Shown here: positions 27,573-38,706 of the stretch, piece after piece | Position numbering within the stretch: the first letter of the stretch is position 1 | Layout of the letters: every line of letters starts with the position of its first letter | Origin: Caldicellulosiruptor danielii | GTDB lineage: Bacteria; Bacillota; Thermoanaerobacteria; Caldicellulosiruptorales; Caldicellulosiruptoraceae | Assembly (NCBI RefSeq): GCF_034343125.1 | Contig: NZ_CP139957.1 | Location: 1,730,001 to 1,794,000 of the forward strand | Direction of reading: 5' to 3' | Length of the DNA: 64,000 nt | The notes under the pieces: generated by a model | What the model was told of the DNA's origin: nothing | What the model saw: the letters and a program-made list of their open reading frames with translations, nothing else | Database searches by the model: none | Translations under genes and position numbers: made by a program

Positions 27573-28404
27573 TTATTTTCTTCTCTTGACAATAAACTTG
27601 TCTGACGGTTTGTTTTTCTTTCTTGTCTTGTAACCAAGTGTTGGTTTACCCCATGGAGTAAGTGGTCCTGGATGACCAATTGGCGCGCTTACCTTCACCA
27701 CCACCGTGTGGATGGTCAACCGGGTTCATTGCAGAACCCCTAACAGTTGGTCTGATACCCATCCATCTTTTGCGTCCTGCTTTTCCTATTCTGATATTCT
27801 CATGGTCTAAGTTGCCAACCTGACCAATTGTAGCTCTGCACTCTTGGCTAACATACCTGAGCTCACCGGACGGTAGTTTTATTAGAGCATACTTTCCTTC
27901 CTTTGCCATGAGCTGAGCTACGCTACCTGCTGAACGGCAAAGCTGTCCACCTCTTCCTGGCTTTAGCTCAATGTTGTGTATCATTGTACCAACAGGGATG
28001 TTTTTAAGTGGCAGTGCATTTCCAATCTTAATATCTGCATCCGGACCAGACATAACAGTATCTCCAACTTTTAATCCTTCTGGTGCTATGATATATCTTC
28101 TTTCACCATCAGCATAGCACAAAAGTGCCAAAAAAGATGTTCTGTTTGGGTCATATTCAATTGCCTCAACCTTTGCGGGAATCCCATCTTTGTCTCTTTT
28201 GAAATCTACAATCCTTATTTTCTTCTTATGACCGCCACCTCTGTGACGAACAGTTATTCTACCTTGGTTGTTTCTACCTGCCCACTTCTTTTCTGTAAAA
28301 ACCAATGATTTTTCAGGTTCTGTCTTGGTAATGATCTCTTTGTAGTTTAGAACCGATGCATTTCTACGTCCTGGCGATGTAGGCTTGTAAACTATTATAC
28401 CCAC
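27573..28404 (-). CDS. rplB: 50S ribosomal protein L2, frameshifted near the C-terminus as sequenced
   Basis: The GTG after AAGGAGGG gives [21 protein letters not shown]; an intact body follows to [14 protein letters not shown]. There the frame breaks: the coding strand reads AAGCGCGCCAATT where AAGGCGCCAATT would be expected. Dropping one base restores the essential end [22 protein letters not shown] through FIVKRRK and a stop at 27573. As written, translation leaves the L2 frame after GEGK and stops at 27646. L2 is indispensable for peptidyl transfer, so an assembly or base-calling error at about 27685 is by far the likeliest explanation. Confidence 0.93.
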
Positions 28405-28442
28405 CTTTGTTTCCCTCCTTAAACTCAGCATTTATATTGGTG

Positions 28443-28733
28443 TTAGATTAAGCTGTCGAAAAACTCTATTGTTTTGCTTCTGTCTGTCAACTTCACAATA
28501 GCCTTTTTCCATGCTTTTGTTCTTCCTTCAAATCTTCCAAGTCTTTTTCTCTTCGGCTTTACATTCATTGTCCATACTTTTTCAACCTCAACACCAAAGA
28601 GCTGCTCAACAGCTTTCTTTATCTCAATCTTGTTTGCTCTTCTATCAACCTCAAATGTGTATTTTTTCTGAGGAATCATGCTCATGCTCTTTTCTGTAAT
28701 TATAGGTCTTTTGATTATTTCCTCTGGCAACAT
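28443..28733 (-). CDS. rplW: 50S ribosomal protein L23
   Basis: 96 residues from the ATG giving [26 protein letters not shown] lies about ten bases upstream. [33 protein letters not shown] covers the conserved core, and the basic extension [20 protein letters not shown] completes it. It is the main docking site for trigger factor and SRP. Confidence 0.94.
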   Translation of the reverse strand: MLPEEIIKRPIITEKSMSMIPQKKYTFEVDRRANKIEIKKAVEQLFGVEVEKVWTMNVKPKRKRLGRFEGRTKAWKKAIVKLTDRSKTIEFFDSLI

Positions 28734-28734
28734 A

Positions 28735-29361
28735 TTACGCGTACACCTCCTCAACTTTCTTCACAGCATCCTGGAGGATGACAAATTTGTCATATTTGAG
28801 TATGTCAAATACATTTAAGTTTCCAACCTGCAAAGTTTTTACCTCTGGAATATTCCTTGTTGACTTTTGCAAATAATCATTCTTTTCAGGAATGACAATT
28901 AGCGCTTTTTGGTTTTCAAGTCCCAAATTCTTCAAAACTCTTAAAACCTCTTTTGTCTTGTACTGGTCCATATCCCACCTGTCAAGCACAATAAGATTGT
29001 TTTCTTTTACCTTTGACGACAGCGCACACTTGAGAGCAAGTCTTTTTACCTTCTTTGGCAAGTCTATTGAAAAATCTCTTGGCTTTTTAGCAAATACAAC
29101 GCCACCTTTTCTCCATGTTGGAGCTCTGATGGATCCTTGTCTTGCCCTACCCGTTCCTTTTTGTCTCCAAGGTTTTCTTCCACCACCGCGAACCTCAGCT
29201 CTTGTCTTTGCAGCAAATGTTCCTTGACGCCTGTTTGCTAAGTGTGCAACAACAGCTTGGTGCAGAACATGAGTATTTATCGGCACGTTGAAAATTGAGT
29301 CATTAAGCTCAATCTCACCAATTTGCTGTCCTTCTATATTGTAAACCGGCACCTTTGCCAT
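28735..29361 (-). CDS. rplD: 50S ribosomal protein L4
   Basis: 208 residues: [54 protein letters not shown] (read in pieces) is the tunnel-loop region. In E. coli L4 also represses the S10 operon through its leader; whether that holds here is unknown, but a structured leader is present upstream of rpsJ. Confidence 0.95.
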   Translation of the reverse strand: MAKVPVYNIEGQQIGEIELNDSIFNVPINTHVLHQAVVAHLANRRQGTFAAKTRAEVRGGGRKPWRQKGTGRARQGSIRAPTWRKGGVVFAKKPRDFSIDLPKKVKRLALKCALSSKVKENNLIVLDRWDMDQYKTKEVLRVLKNLGLENQKALIVIPEKNDYLQKSTRNIPEVKTLQVGNLNVFDILKYDKFVILQDAVKKVEEVYA

Positions 29362-29390
29362 TCTGTTTCCTCCTTCCTAAAACTTAAAGC

Positions 29391-30023
29391 TTATTTGCTT
29401 TTGACAGAATCTCTGATGATTAAAAGCGAATTCTTGTTTCCCGGAACGCTTCCCTTAATAAGCAGCAGGTTTCTCTCTGGGTCAACCTTCACAACCTGCA
29501 AGTTCAAAACTGTAACCCTTTCACCGCCCATTCTTCCAGGCATTTTCTTGCCAGGGAATGTTCTTGCAGGGAATGTGTTTGAACCCATTGAACCAACTCT
29601 TCTGTGATACATGGAACCATGGCTCATAGGACCTCTTTGCTGACCATGTCTTTTGATAACACCCTGGAACCCTTTTGCCTTTGAAATACCTGTAACATCT
29701 ACTCTTTCGCCCGGCTGGAAAATATCCACCCTTATTTCTTGCCCAACCTCATACTTGTCCGCATCTTTAAGTCTCAGCTCTCTTAAAAATCTTTTTGGTT
29801 TTACTCCATGTTTTGCAAAATGACCTCTCAATGGTTTATTGAGCTTGCTCTCTTTTATATCCTCAAAACCAACTTGAATTGCTGAATAACCGTCCTTTTC
29901 AACAGTTTTCTTCTGAACAACGACACATGGTCCTGCCTCAATCACAGTAACAGGTATTGCTCTTCCTGCTTCGTCAAATACCTGGGTCATACCTATTTTC
30001 TTGCCAAGTATCCCTTTTGTCAT
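29391..30023 (-). CDS. rplC: 50S ribosomal protein L3
   Basis: 210 residues: [32 protein letters not shown], then the central loop [22 protein letters not shown] and the C-terminal [23 protein letters not shown]. It folds next to the peptidyl transferase centre. AAGGAGGTG precedes the ATG. Confidence 0.96.
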   Translation of the reverse strand: MTKGILGKKIGMTQVFDEAGRAIPVTVIEAGPCVVVQKKTVEKDGYSAIQVGFEDIKESKLNKPLRGHFAKHGVKPKRFLRELRLKDADKYEVGQEIRVDIFQPGERVDVTGISKAKGFQGVIKRHGQQRGPMSHGSMYHRRVGSMGSNTFPARTFPGKKMPGRMGGERVTVLNLQVVKVDPERNLLLIKGSVPGNKNSLLIIRDSVKSK

Positions 30024-30029
30024 TTACAT

Positions 30030-30350
30030 TTACACCTCCTTCAGCTTAATCTCGATATCTACACCTGCTGGAAGTTCAACACGCATTAGTGCATCTACAG
30101 TTTTTTGTGTGGGCTTGATTATGTCAATAAGTCTTTTGTGAGTTTTGATTTCAAACTGTTCACGTGAATCTTTGTACTTATGCGGAGCTCTGATGATTGT
30201 AATTACCTCTCTGTCTGTCGGCAGCGGAACTGGACCTGATACCTCTGCCCCTGTGTTTTTAGCTGTTTCAACTATCTTTTTTGCTGACTGCTCTAAAAGT
30301 TTGTAATCAAATGATTTCAACTTAATTCGCATTCTCTGTGCTTTTGACAT
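30030..30350 (-). CDS. rpsJ: 30S ribosomal protein S10
   Basis: 106 residues, slightly extended N-terminus ([35 protein letters not shown] split); [30 protein letters not shown] is diagnostic. First gene of the S10-spc-alpha supercluster here. S10 also acts as NusE in antitermination, which is of note because a terminator-like hairpin lies in the leader. Confidence 0.95.
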   Translation of the reverse strand: MSKAQRMRIKLKSFDYKLLEQSAKKIVETAKNTGAEVSGPVPLPTDREVITIIRAPHKYKDSREQFEIKTHKRLIDIIKPTQKTVDALMRVELPAGVDIEIKLKEV

Positions 30351-30665
30351 ACATTCCCCTCCTCTAAAATAATGTGATTCTAAGATCTTTCAAGCTATTT
30401 GCGACAGGGGAACTTTGCAACTTAGCCGTGTGTGTCCACAACCTTTATATAAAAATACCCGGAGTTTTTCCTTTTCGGGCATAAAAACACCGGGCATGAA
30501 ATATTCCTTCACACCTTCCCCGTGTCGCCCGTCTCAAAGGACAAGACATACTCAGCAAAAATTCCCTGCAAAGTGGCTTTGCACCCTGCAGCAACCTTTT
30601 GCCTCATCGCAGTATATGAACATTGTTTTCACCCACACAACGACTTTATAATTTTATAATAAAAA
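30351..30665 (-). promoter_or_regulatory. Structured 5' leader of the S10 operon with attenuator-like hairpin
   Basis: About 300 bases precede rpsJ without a gene. On the minus strand the leader folds into several hairpins: TGCAAAG/CTTTGCA at 30568-30584, and a terminator-like stem (30458-30469 with 30483-30494, CCCGG and GTTTTT arms) followed directly by a U-rich TATTTTTATATA. Nearer the gene, TTGC...GCAA arms flank the region around 30400-30420. Control by attenuation or by a ribosomal protein is inferred from this architecture and position. Confidence 0.5.
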
Positions 30666-30707
30666 AAGGCGGTTTGCAAGAGAAATTTTAATAAGTTGCC
30701 CCGCCTT
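30666..30707 (-). terminator. Terminator after the rubredoxin-like gene
   Basis: On the minus strand AAGGCGG plus GCAA arms pair with TTGC plus CCGCCTT (30666-30679 with 30696-30707, small internal loops), followed by TTTTTTTATT. It overlaps the rubredoxin stop region and separates it from the S10 leader. Confidence 0.6.
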
Positions 30708-30849
30708 CTTGATAGATTTTTTTAATTAGCTCAACATCAACTTCATCAGCCTTTACAAAATGATTTGGTTCAGCACCACAGTATGGACACGGGGAATTCA
30801 AATCTACAATCTCATAACCACAAATACCACACACATATTTTTCTTGCAT
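30688..30849 (-). CDS. Rubredoxin-like iron protein
   Basis: 53 residues: MQEKYVCGICGYEIVD with C-x2-C, then PCPYCGAEPNHFV with the second C-x2-C, forming a compact iron-binding knot of the rubredoxin/rubrerythrin C-terminal type. GAGGAGG lies upstream of the ATG. It follows the ferritin-like gene by about 60 bases on the same strand, so the pair may reconstitute a split rubrerythrin used for peroxide reduction in an anaerobe; this role is inferred. Confidence 0.8.
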   Translation of the reverse strand: MQEKYVCGICGYEIVDLNSPCPYCGAEPNHFVKADEVDVELIKKIYQEGGATY

Positions 30850-30908
30850 TTTTAATTTCCCTCCTCAGTATATTGTACTTCTTTTGTTATTTATTTAATA
30901 CCCACAAA

Positions 30909-31415
30909 TCAAAACTTTCTATCAAGATAATCTTTTAACAATTTTATGTGTTTCTCCTCATCTAAAATTATTCTTTCCAATAGCTTTTTGATGAACCTGT
31001 CATCTATCATTTCAATGTGCCTCCTGTAATTCTTAATAGCCTCTTTCTCAGATTGGATATCAATTTTTATCATATCTTTCAAATCTTTATCGTAGTTTAC
31101 AAAGTATCCATTCCAGTACTGGCCATAGGTTGTGTAAGAACCTCTGTACTTTGGCAAGGCACCGAGCAGATAAATTGTGGTACCCAGAAGGTCCAAGTGT
31201 TTCATCTCAACCTGGGCAATGCCAATTATGAGGTCTGCAAAATCTCTGTGTTTCACGTCGCTAATAAAATGCTGATACGAATATAGAGCGATTGCGGTGA
31301 ACTCACTTGCGTATCCTGCATAATCATCAAGCAGAATCTCTGCATAGTGTCTATTGGGCTCTTCTACTTTTGGTTCAGGATAAGGTGCGTCATATGCAAA
31401 TTTAGTCCAATCCAT
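30909..31415 (-). CDS. Ferritin-like (rubrerythrin-type diiron) protein
   Basis: 168 residues from the ATG giving MDWTKFAYDAPYPEPKVEEP, after GGAGGT (12-base spacing, rather long). Helical diiron ligands can be placed in YASEFTAIALYSY, QVEMKHLDLL (E-x2-H), SEKEAIKNYRRHI and DEEKHIKLL (E-x2-H). It lacks its own rubredoxin domain, which is encoded by the next gene. The fold is clear; substrate (peroxide, oxygen or a carbonyl) is not. Confidence 0.78.
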   Translation of the reverse strand: MDWTKFAYDAPYPEPKVEEPNRHYAEILLDDYAGYASEFTAIALYSYQHFISDVKHRDFADLIIGIAQVEMKHLDLLGTTIYLLGALPKYRGSYTTYGQYWNGYFVNYDKDLKDMIKIDIQSEKEAIKNYRRHIEMIDDRFIKKLLERIILDEEKHIKLLKDYLDRKF

Positions 31416-31628
31416 TTTAAATTTGTTACCTCCTACTCTCAATACTTTTTGTTTTATTACATTATATTGCCGAGAAAAGTTTTTGGTACCTGTGTAAAAA
31501 AACTCTTCAAAAATATTCACATAAAACTATGCGCAATTTTAAAAAAATTCAGTAGGGATTTTTTTTAATGTTGATGTATAATCAAATATATCAAAGATAT
31601 TTGCTGTCAAGGGTGGTTGAACTGCTCT

Positions 31629-32807
31629 ATGAAAATCAGTGTGGGAAACCTTCTTTCGGCTATTTCGCACCTCATAGATATAGCTCAAGGAAGAAAAGAA
31701 CATGCACCAAAGGTAACATATATCTCTCTCCAAATAGCTAAACTTTTGAAGCTTGACGAAACAAGGATAAAAAAGATATACTATGCAGCATTCTTTCATG
31801 ATATAGGAATAACAGTTGCAGACAAAAAATTTTTTACATACCATATTGACCTTAGTCTTGCAAAAAAACACTGTTTGCTTGGCTATGAATTCTTGCAAAA
31901 ACTGCCTTTAGATAGAGATATTGCGGAGTTTGTAAAATACCATCATGAGTTTTACAATGGTTCTGGTGCATTTGGGTACGACTATGCAGCCACACCATTT
32001 GTTTCGCAGATTATAAATCTTGCTGACCAGATTGACATCACTCTGGATTTTTCAGTTCCATATTATCTACAGGCTGACGATATAAGAGAGTGGGTTTTGA
32101 AAAAGAAAGGCATTCTCTTTAATCCTGTAATTGTTGAAGCATTTTTAGAACTTGCACAAAAAGATAGATTCTGGTTAGACCTTTATAATCCTCATTTAAG
32201 GCAAATTGTCATGGCTTTATCACCTGAAGATGAGGTTTACTTTGACATAGAGCAGATGCTCAAGTTTTCTGAAGCAATATCTTTACTTATTGACAACAAA
32301 AGTCCTTTTACCCACGTTCACTCCCAGCAGCTTTCACAAACGGTTTATACAATTGCTAAAATTATGATGTTGGATAGCGAGATGACAAACAAACTTAAAA
32401 TCGCAGGATATCTTCATGATATTGGCAAAATGGTTGTGCCAAACGAAATACTCAACAAAGAAGGAAGGCTTACAAAGGAGGAATTTTTTATTATAAAATC
32501 TCACCCATATTACACGAAACTGATTCTTTCTCAAATTCCTGCCTTCAAAGACGACATTGCTAACTGGGCAGGAAATCACCATGAGAGAATAGACAGAAGT
32601 GGGTATCCCGAAAAACTTGGAAAAGATGAGCTCTCGCTTTTAGACAGAATTGTAGCCATTTGTGATGTATATCAGGCTTTAATAGAGGATAGACCTTATC
32701 GTAAAGGGCTCTATCAAACACAAGCATTGGGTATTATCTCCGACATGGTCAAAAATGGCTTATTTTTAGAAGAAGAATTTTTGCTTTTGAAAAGAGCAGT
32801 AAGCTAA
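31629..32807 (+). CDS. Protein with two HD/HD-GYP domains
   Basis: 392 residues. The first module (about residues 10-160) has AAFFHDIGITVAD and KYHHEFYNGSGAFG; the second (about 220-392) has AGYLHDIGKMVVP, IIKSHPYYTKLIL, NHHERIDRSGYP and LDRIVAICDVYQALIEDRPYRK, the full HD-GYP signature. HD-GYP proteins hydrolyse cyclic di-GMP. Two catalytic-looking modules in tandem without a receiver domain are less common. The ATG was preferred to a TTG four codons earlier, which abuts AAGGGTGG. Convergent with the sensor kinase. Confidence 0.82.
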   Translation: MKISVGNLLSAISHLIDIAQGRKEHAPKVTYISLQIAKLLKLDETRIKKIYYAAFFHDIGITVADKKFFTYHIDLSLAKKHCLLGYEFLQKLPLDRDIAEFVKYHHEFYNGSGAFGYDYAATPFVSQIINLADQIDITLDFSVPYYLQADDIREWVLKKKGILFNPVIVEAFLELAQKDRFWLDLYNPHLRQIVMALSPEDEVYFDIEQMLKFSEAISLLIDNKSPFTHVHSQQLSQTVYTIAKIMMLDSEMTNKLKIAGYLHDIGKMVVPNEILNKEGRLTKEEFFIIKSHPYYTKLILSQIPAFKDDIANWAGNHHERIDRSGYPEKLGKDELSLLDRIVAICDVYQALIEDRPYRKGLYQTQALGIISDMVKNGLFLEEEFLLLKRAVS

Positions 32808-32826
32808 AAGGCTTTACTGCTCTTTA
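32790..32826. terminator. Bidirectional terminator between HD protein and sensor kinase
   Basis: AAAGAGCAGTAAGC (32791-32804) pairs with GCTTTACTGCTCTTT (32811-32825) with one bulge; it covers both stop codons. Confidence 0.7.
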
Positions 32827-34178
32827 TAAATTTTCCCTCTTATTTTAAAGCGTGCGCCTTTTGACATTTTGTTCTCAGCTTCTATCACAAACCCATGTTT
32901 GTCAAATATGGCTTTTGCAATTGAAAGTCCCAGCCCGCTTTCGCCCCTTTTGCCTTTATAGAATCTTTCAAAGATTTTATCTATCTCTCCTTGCAAAAAT
33001 CCCTCTCCATCATCCTCAATTGTCACGTTAAACTCATCTTTTTCAGACTTTATCTCAATTGTAACCTTATTTTTTGCATATTTTATGCAATTTGAGATAA
33101 TATTTGAAAAAGCTTCTTTTAATCTTATTTTATCGCACAGGACATATGTGCTTGTCTGTGGAACAAATTCAATATCCACTCCTTTAGAAAGTCCATAACC
33201 TTCATTTTCCAGAATACTCTCAAAAATAACCTCTTCAAGCACACTTTTTTCAAAACTAAAATAGTTTTCAACAGACTCAATCTTTGTAAGGTCGATAATT
33301 TGGTTTATCAAACTTTTCAATCTGTCAACATGCCAAATTATTTTTTCTGCAGCAGACTCCATCTTGCTTTTATCTAAGATTCCTTCTTTTAACATCTCTG
33401 CATATCCACGCACTGAGGTAAGAGGTGTTTTGAGTTCATGTGAGATGTTTTGTAAAAACCTTATCTGTGCTTGATTATACTCCTCAATCTTTTCGATAAG
33501 TCTGTTAAATTCAGTTGCGATCATACCAATTTCATCGTTTGAGGTTATCTCAACTTTTTTGTTAAACCTCATCTGGGAAGCCTGCTCTATTGCTTCTTTA
33601 AGGCGCAAAAGTCCCCCAATCATCCTACGAGATATAAAAATGGCAATGGTAACAGCAAACAGACAGCTAAGTCCTGCTGTTTGCAAAATGAGCAGGAAAA
33701 ATCTTCTCTCAAAGTTCAAAACTCTTGCAAGGTCAGTGATAATAATTACAAAAATTCTTTTTGTTTTTCCGCCATATATTGTGAACAAACTTGGTCTTTC
33801 CCTGATGCTCCCTATCTCAAATCCATATTGAGCATCCTTGTTCTCATCAAAAAGCTTCATTATTTTAACTCTTGTCTCAACATCCAGCTCTTTATTTGAA
33901 TATTCTATTGTACCATCACTACTTACAATCACAATATAGTCCTGCAAAATTTTTGATTCCAAACTTTCAAAATACGATTCAAATGGTTTCAAATTAACTG
34001 TGTTCTTGTTTTGGCTTGTAACAACAAATTCTACAAGCCTTGCAAAGCGAAGGTTATCCTCTTTCATCTGGTCAATCAAGTTTTTTTCAAACCAAGCATA
34101 AAAAAGGATAACAAAAACTATAAATATAAATAAAATTATACCCACGTACGATAAATAAATTTTAATCTTTATGCTCAT
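32814..34178 (-). CDS. Two-component sensor histidine kinase
   Basis: 454 residues from the ATG after GAGGAG. One membrane segment near the N-terminus and another near residue 160 enclose an extracytoplasmic sensor; a HAMP linker follows. The H-box is FLQNISHELKTPLTSVRGYAEML; ATP-binding boxes are ISNCIKYAKN (N), DDGEGF (G1) and GESGLGLSIAKAIF (G2). It phosphorylates the response regulator encoded immediately upstream, whose gene overlaps this one by 17 bases. The stimulus is unknown. Confidence 0.92.
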   Translation of the reverse strand: MSIKIKIYLSYVGIILFIFIVFVILFYAWFEKNLIDQMKEDNLRFARLVEFVVTSQNKNTVNLKPFESYFESLESKILQDYIVIVSSDGTIEYSNKELDVETRVKIMKLFDENKDAQYGFEIGSIRERPSLFTIYGGKTKRIFVIIITDLARVLNFERRFFLLILQTAGLSCLFAVTIAIFISRRMIGGLLRLKEAIEQASQMRFNKKVEITSNDEIGMIATEFNRLIEKIEEYNQAQIRFLQNISHELKTPLTSVRGYAEMLKEGILDKSKMESAAEKIIWHVDRLKSLINQIIDLTKIESVENYFSFEKSVLEEVIFESILENEGYGLSKGVDIEFVPQTSTYVLCDKIRLKEAFSNIISNCIKYAKNKVTIEIKSEKDEFNVTIEDDGEGFLQGEIDKIFERFYKGKRGESGLGLSIAKAIFDKHGFVIEAENKMSKGARFKIRGKIYKEQ

Positions 34179-34866
34179 CTTTTTTCTCCTCAAGTTTGTA
34201 TCCTAAACCCCACATTGTCTTTATCTCAACAGGCAAGCGATATTGCAAAATCTTTTTCCTTAGCCTTTTGATAACATCGTCAACCATCCTCTCATCATAA
34301 AGCGCAGGGTCTCCCCATATTCTTTCTAATATATAACTTCTCTTTAAAACCTTGGCCGACTCTTTTAAAAGAAGTGCGAATGTTTCAAATTCTTTTGGCG
34401 AAAGTTCTATTTGCATGCCGTTATAAAAAACATTCCGCTGATTAAAGTCAACTTTTATACCAAATGTTTCTATAATATTATCCTGTTTTATTTGACCCTT
34501 ATTTACCCGCCGCAAAATTTTTTTTATTCTTGCTTCAAGTTCTGAAAGAGAAAACGGCTTTGATATGTAATCGTCACTTCCAAGTTCAAGACCCAAAACT
34601 TTGTCAAGCTCTTCTCCCCTTGCAGACAGCATTATAATCGGCACATCGCTATTTTTTCTTATTCTTTTACAAATCTCATAACCATCAATGTCCGGGAGCA
34701 TAATATCAAGTATAACCACGTCAGGTTCATCTTTTTCAAATGCTTCTAAAAAACTTTCGCCATTCTCAAAAGTTTTGACTGCATAACCTTTTTGGCTCAA
34801 ATATTCAGATACAAGTTCTAATATGTCCTTTTCGTCATCAACAACATACACAGTGTATTCAGACAT
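34162..34866 (-). CDS. Response regulator, OmpR/PhoB family
   Basis: 234 residues. The receiver has acidic VVDDEKD, phospho-acceptor Asp in VVILDIMLPDIDG, Thr/Ser switch in MLSARGEE and Lys in YISKPFS. The C-terminal winged helix shows ELSPKEFETFALLL and WGDPALYDERMVDDVIKRLRKKI. It pairs with the kinase encoded downstream. Target genes are not evident from the window. Confidence 0.93.
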   Translation of the reverse strand: MSEYTVYVVDDEKDILELVSEYLSQKGYAVKTFENGESFLEAFEKDEPDVVILDIMLPDIDGYEICKRIRKNSDVPIIMLSARGEELDKVLGLELGSDDYISKPFSLSELEARIKKILRRVNKGQIKQDNIIETFGIKVDFNQRNVFYNGMQIELSPKEFETFALLLKESAKVLKRSYILERIWGDPALYDERMVDDVIKRLRKKILQYRLPVEIKTMWGLGYKLEEKKDEHKD

Positions 34867-35007
34867 CTTATAAATCCCTTTCTTTATAAGAATTTAGACA
34901 ATTTCTTTCAAATATTTGAAAAAATCCTGAAACTCTTGTATACTATTATAGTGGTTTCAAGATTTATTATAGCACAATCTTTATTTCTTTGCAGGAGGTG
35001 AAGAATC

Positions 35008-36399
35008 ATGATAAAATTTGGCACAGATGGCTGGAGAGCTGTGATAAGCAAAGATTACACATTTGACAATGTAAAGACTGTTGCTCAGGCAATTGCTGAT
35101 TATATCAAAGAAATTGACGATAAAAGACCTGTTCTGGTAGGTTATGATACAAGGTTTATGTCAGAAGAGTATGCTCGTCTTTGTGCAGGTGTTCTTGTTG
35201 CAAACGGGATAAAGACATATCTTACAAAAAAGCCAACACCAACACCAGTTGTATCGTTTACTGTCAAGAACATGAATTTAGCAGGTGCTATAATGATTAC
35301 AGCAAGCCACAATCCACCTCAATGGAATGGTATAAAGTTTAAAGGTGATTATGGAGGTTCTGCACTTCCTTCAATCATTGCAGAAATAGAGAAGCATTTA
35401 TATAAAAATAAAGTGAAATTTGCTGAGCCAGAAGATAGCAATCTGTTTTCTTATATAGATCCTGATAATGAGTATTTTGAACACATTGAAAAAGTTGTTG
35501 ACTTTAATCTTATTGCCAAGGCAAAACCATTTGCAATAATTGATCCAATGCACGGTGCAGGAGTTGGATATGTTGCAACACTTCTTGATAAGTATAGCAT
35601 CAAATATATCCAAATAAGAGATGAGAGAAACCCATACTTTGGAGGAGTCAATCCTGAACCCATTTATAAAAACCTTGGAAAATTAATTGATACTGTTGTC
35701 CAAAATAAAGCAGACATTGGGCTTGCAACAGATGGAGATGCAGATAGAGTTGGCGCTGTTGATGAAAAGGGTGAGTTTATTGACTCACACAGAATATATG
35801 CACTACTTTTACGACATTTAGTAGAAGTTAAAGGTTTGAGAGGCGGAGTTGTAAAGACATTCTCAACAACCAATATGGTACCTATTTTGGCAAACAAATA
35901 TGGTTTAAAAATCTATGAAACGCCAATTGGATTTAAGTATATCTGCGAACTTTTCCTAAAAGAAGATATTCTCATTGGTGGTGAGGAAAGCGGAGGTATT
36001 GGAATCAAAAATCACATACCTGAAAGAGATGGAATCTTGTGTAGCTTACTGCTCCTTGAGATTATGGCTTATTATCAAAAACCAATCAGTCAAATACTTG
36101 ATGAACTTTTTAAGGAAATTGGCTACCACTACTATGACAGGATTGACCTGCATTTGCCAAATGAGATAAAAGAGAAGACTTTGAAGATAATTTCCCAAAA
36201 CACAGAGTTTGCAGGCAGAAAGATTAAAGAGATTCAAACACTGGATGGCTATAAATATATATTTGAAGATGGCTCATGGATACTCTTCAGAGCATCTGGC
36301 ACAGAACCAGTTTTGAGAGTTTACACAGAACAGTTTACCAAAGAGGAAGTAAAAAGGCTTTTAGATGAGGCTGTGAAGTTTATAGAGGAATTTGAATAA
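35008..36399 (+). CDS. Phosphoglucomutase/phosphomannomutase
   Basis: 463 residues of the alpha-D-phosphohexomutase superfamily. The phosphoserine loop is ITASHNPPQWNGIKF, the metal loop ATDGDADRVGAVD, the sugar-binding loop GGEESGGIGIKNHIPERDG and the phosphate-binding loop RASGTEPVLRVYTE. It interconverts hexose 1- and 6-phosphates in polysaccharide synthesis or use. GCAGGAGGTG precedes the ATG. The IS copy with its duplicated target follows closely downstream. Confidence 0.9.
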   Translation: MIKFGTDGWRAVISKDYTFDNVKTVAQAIADYIKEIDDKRPVLVGYDTRFMSEEYARLCAGVLVANGIKTYLTKKPTPTPVVSFTVKNMNLAGAIMITASHNPPQWNGIKFKGDYGGSALPSIIAEIEKHLYKNKVKFAEPEDSNLFSYIDPDNEYFEHIEKVVDFNLIAKAKPFAIIDPMHGAGVGYVATLLDKYSIKYIQIRDERNPYFGGVNPEPIYKNLGKLIDTVVQNKADIGLATDGDADRVGAVDEKGEFIDSHRIYALLLRHLVEVKGLRGGVVKTFSTTNMVPILANKYGLKIYETPIGFKYICELFLKEDILIGGEESGGIGIKNHIPERDGILCSLLLLEIMAYYQKPISQILDELFKEIGYHYYDRIDLHLPNEIKEKTLKIISQNTEFAGRKIKEIQTLDGYKYIFEDGSWILFRASGTEPVLRVYTEQFTKEEVKRLLDEAVKFIEEFE

Positions 36400-36435
36400 A
36401 AAAGATTTAATAATTGCTTAATTAAAGTCAAACAT

Positions 36436-38488
<2,053 letters not shown>

Positions 38489-38556
38489 GAAACATGTAGC
38501 ACAATAAATATATCTATAATTTGTGCAAACTGTATATTGTTTTTTTTTTTTTTTTT
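38489..38556. repeat. Right copy of the long direct repeat flanking the IS
   Basis: Fifty-one bases identical to the left copy, followed by 17 T's (38540-38556) and then unique sequence. Compared with the left copy only the T-run length differs. Confidence 0.85.
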
Positions 38557-38583
38557 AATTAATCGTGTAAAATAATTGTACTA

Positions 38584-38614
38584 TTTGATATTAAAGCTTA
38601 AAGTCTATATCAAA
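38584..38614. promoter_or_regulatory. Inverted repeat upstream of the candidate peptide gene
   Basis: TTTGATAT (38584-38591) and ATATCAAA (38607-38614) are perfect inverted arms 23 bases apart centre to centre, ending just before the ribosome binding site of the peptide gene. TTGATA with a 17-base gap to TATCAA also has promoter-like spacing. Operator or promoter; cannot be decided. Confidence 0.4.
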
Positions 38615-38632
38615 GGGAAGGAGGGAAGTTTT

Positions 38633-38689
38633 ATGAAAAAACAACCTATTATTGTAGAGATGTTTGCAGGCTGTGACAGCAGACATTAG
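38633..38689 (+). CDS. Candidate RiPP precursor peptide, 18 residues
   Basis: The reading MKKQPIIVEMFAGCDSRH ends with TAG. A strong AAGGAGGG lies seven bases before the ATG. The gene is followed by a hairpin and then by a radical SAM/SPASM gene, a PqqD-like gene and an exporter, which is the usual order for a ribosomally made, enzyme-modified peptide with its precursor first. The single Cys with Asp, Ser, Arg and His after it is a possible modification core. The family is not recognised. Caution: the product is very short and the region has apparent indels, so the true C-terminus could differ. Confidence 0.55.
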   Translation: MKKQPIIVEMFAGCDSRH

Positions 38690-38706
38690 ATCACACATAT
38701 TTTTTT

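Noticed and set aside
30651-30679. TTGCAA and TAAAAT with 17-base spacing as promoter of the S10 operon (minus strand)
   Set aside because: The TTGCAA lies inside the stem of the rubredoxin terminator, so the match is probably incidental; the real promoter could not be fixed.
36424-36431. AAAGTCAA left of the IS, resembling the element's inner end
   Set aside because: Eight bases in AT-rich DNA, not in the right position for an inverted repeat, so taken as chance.
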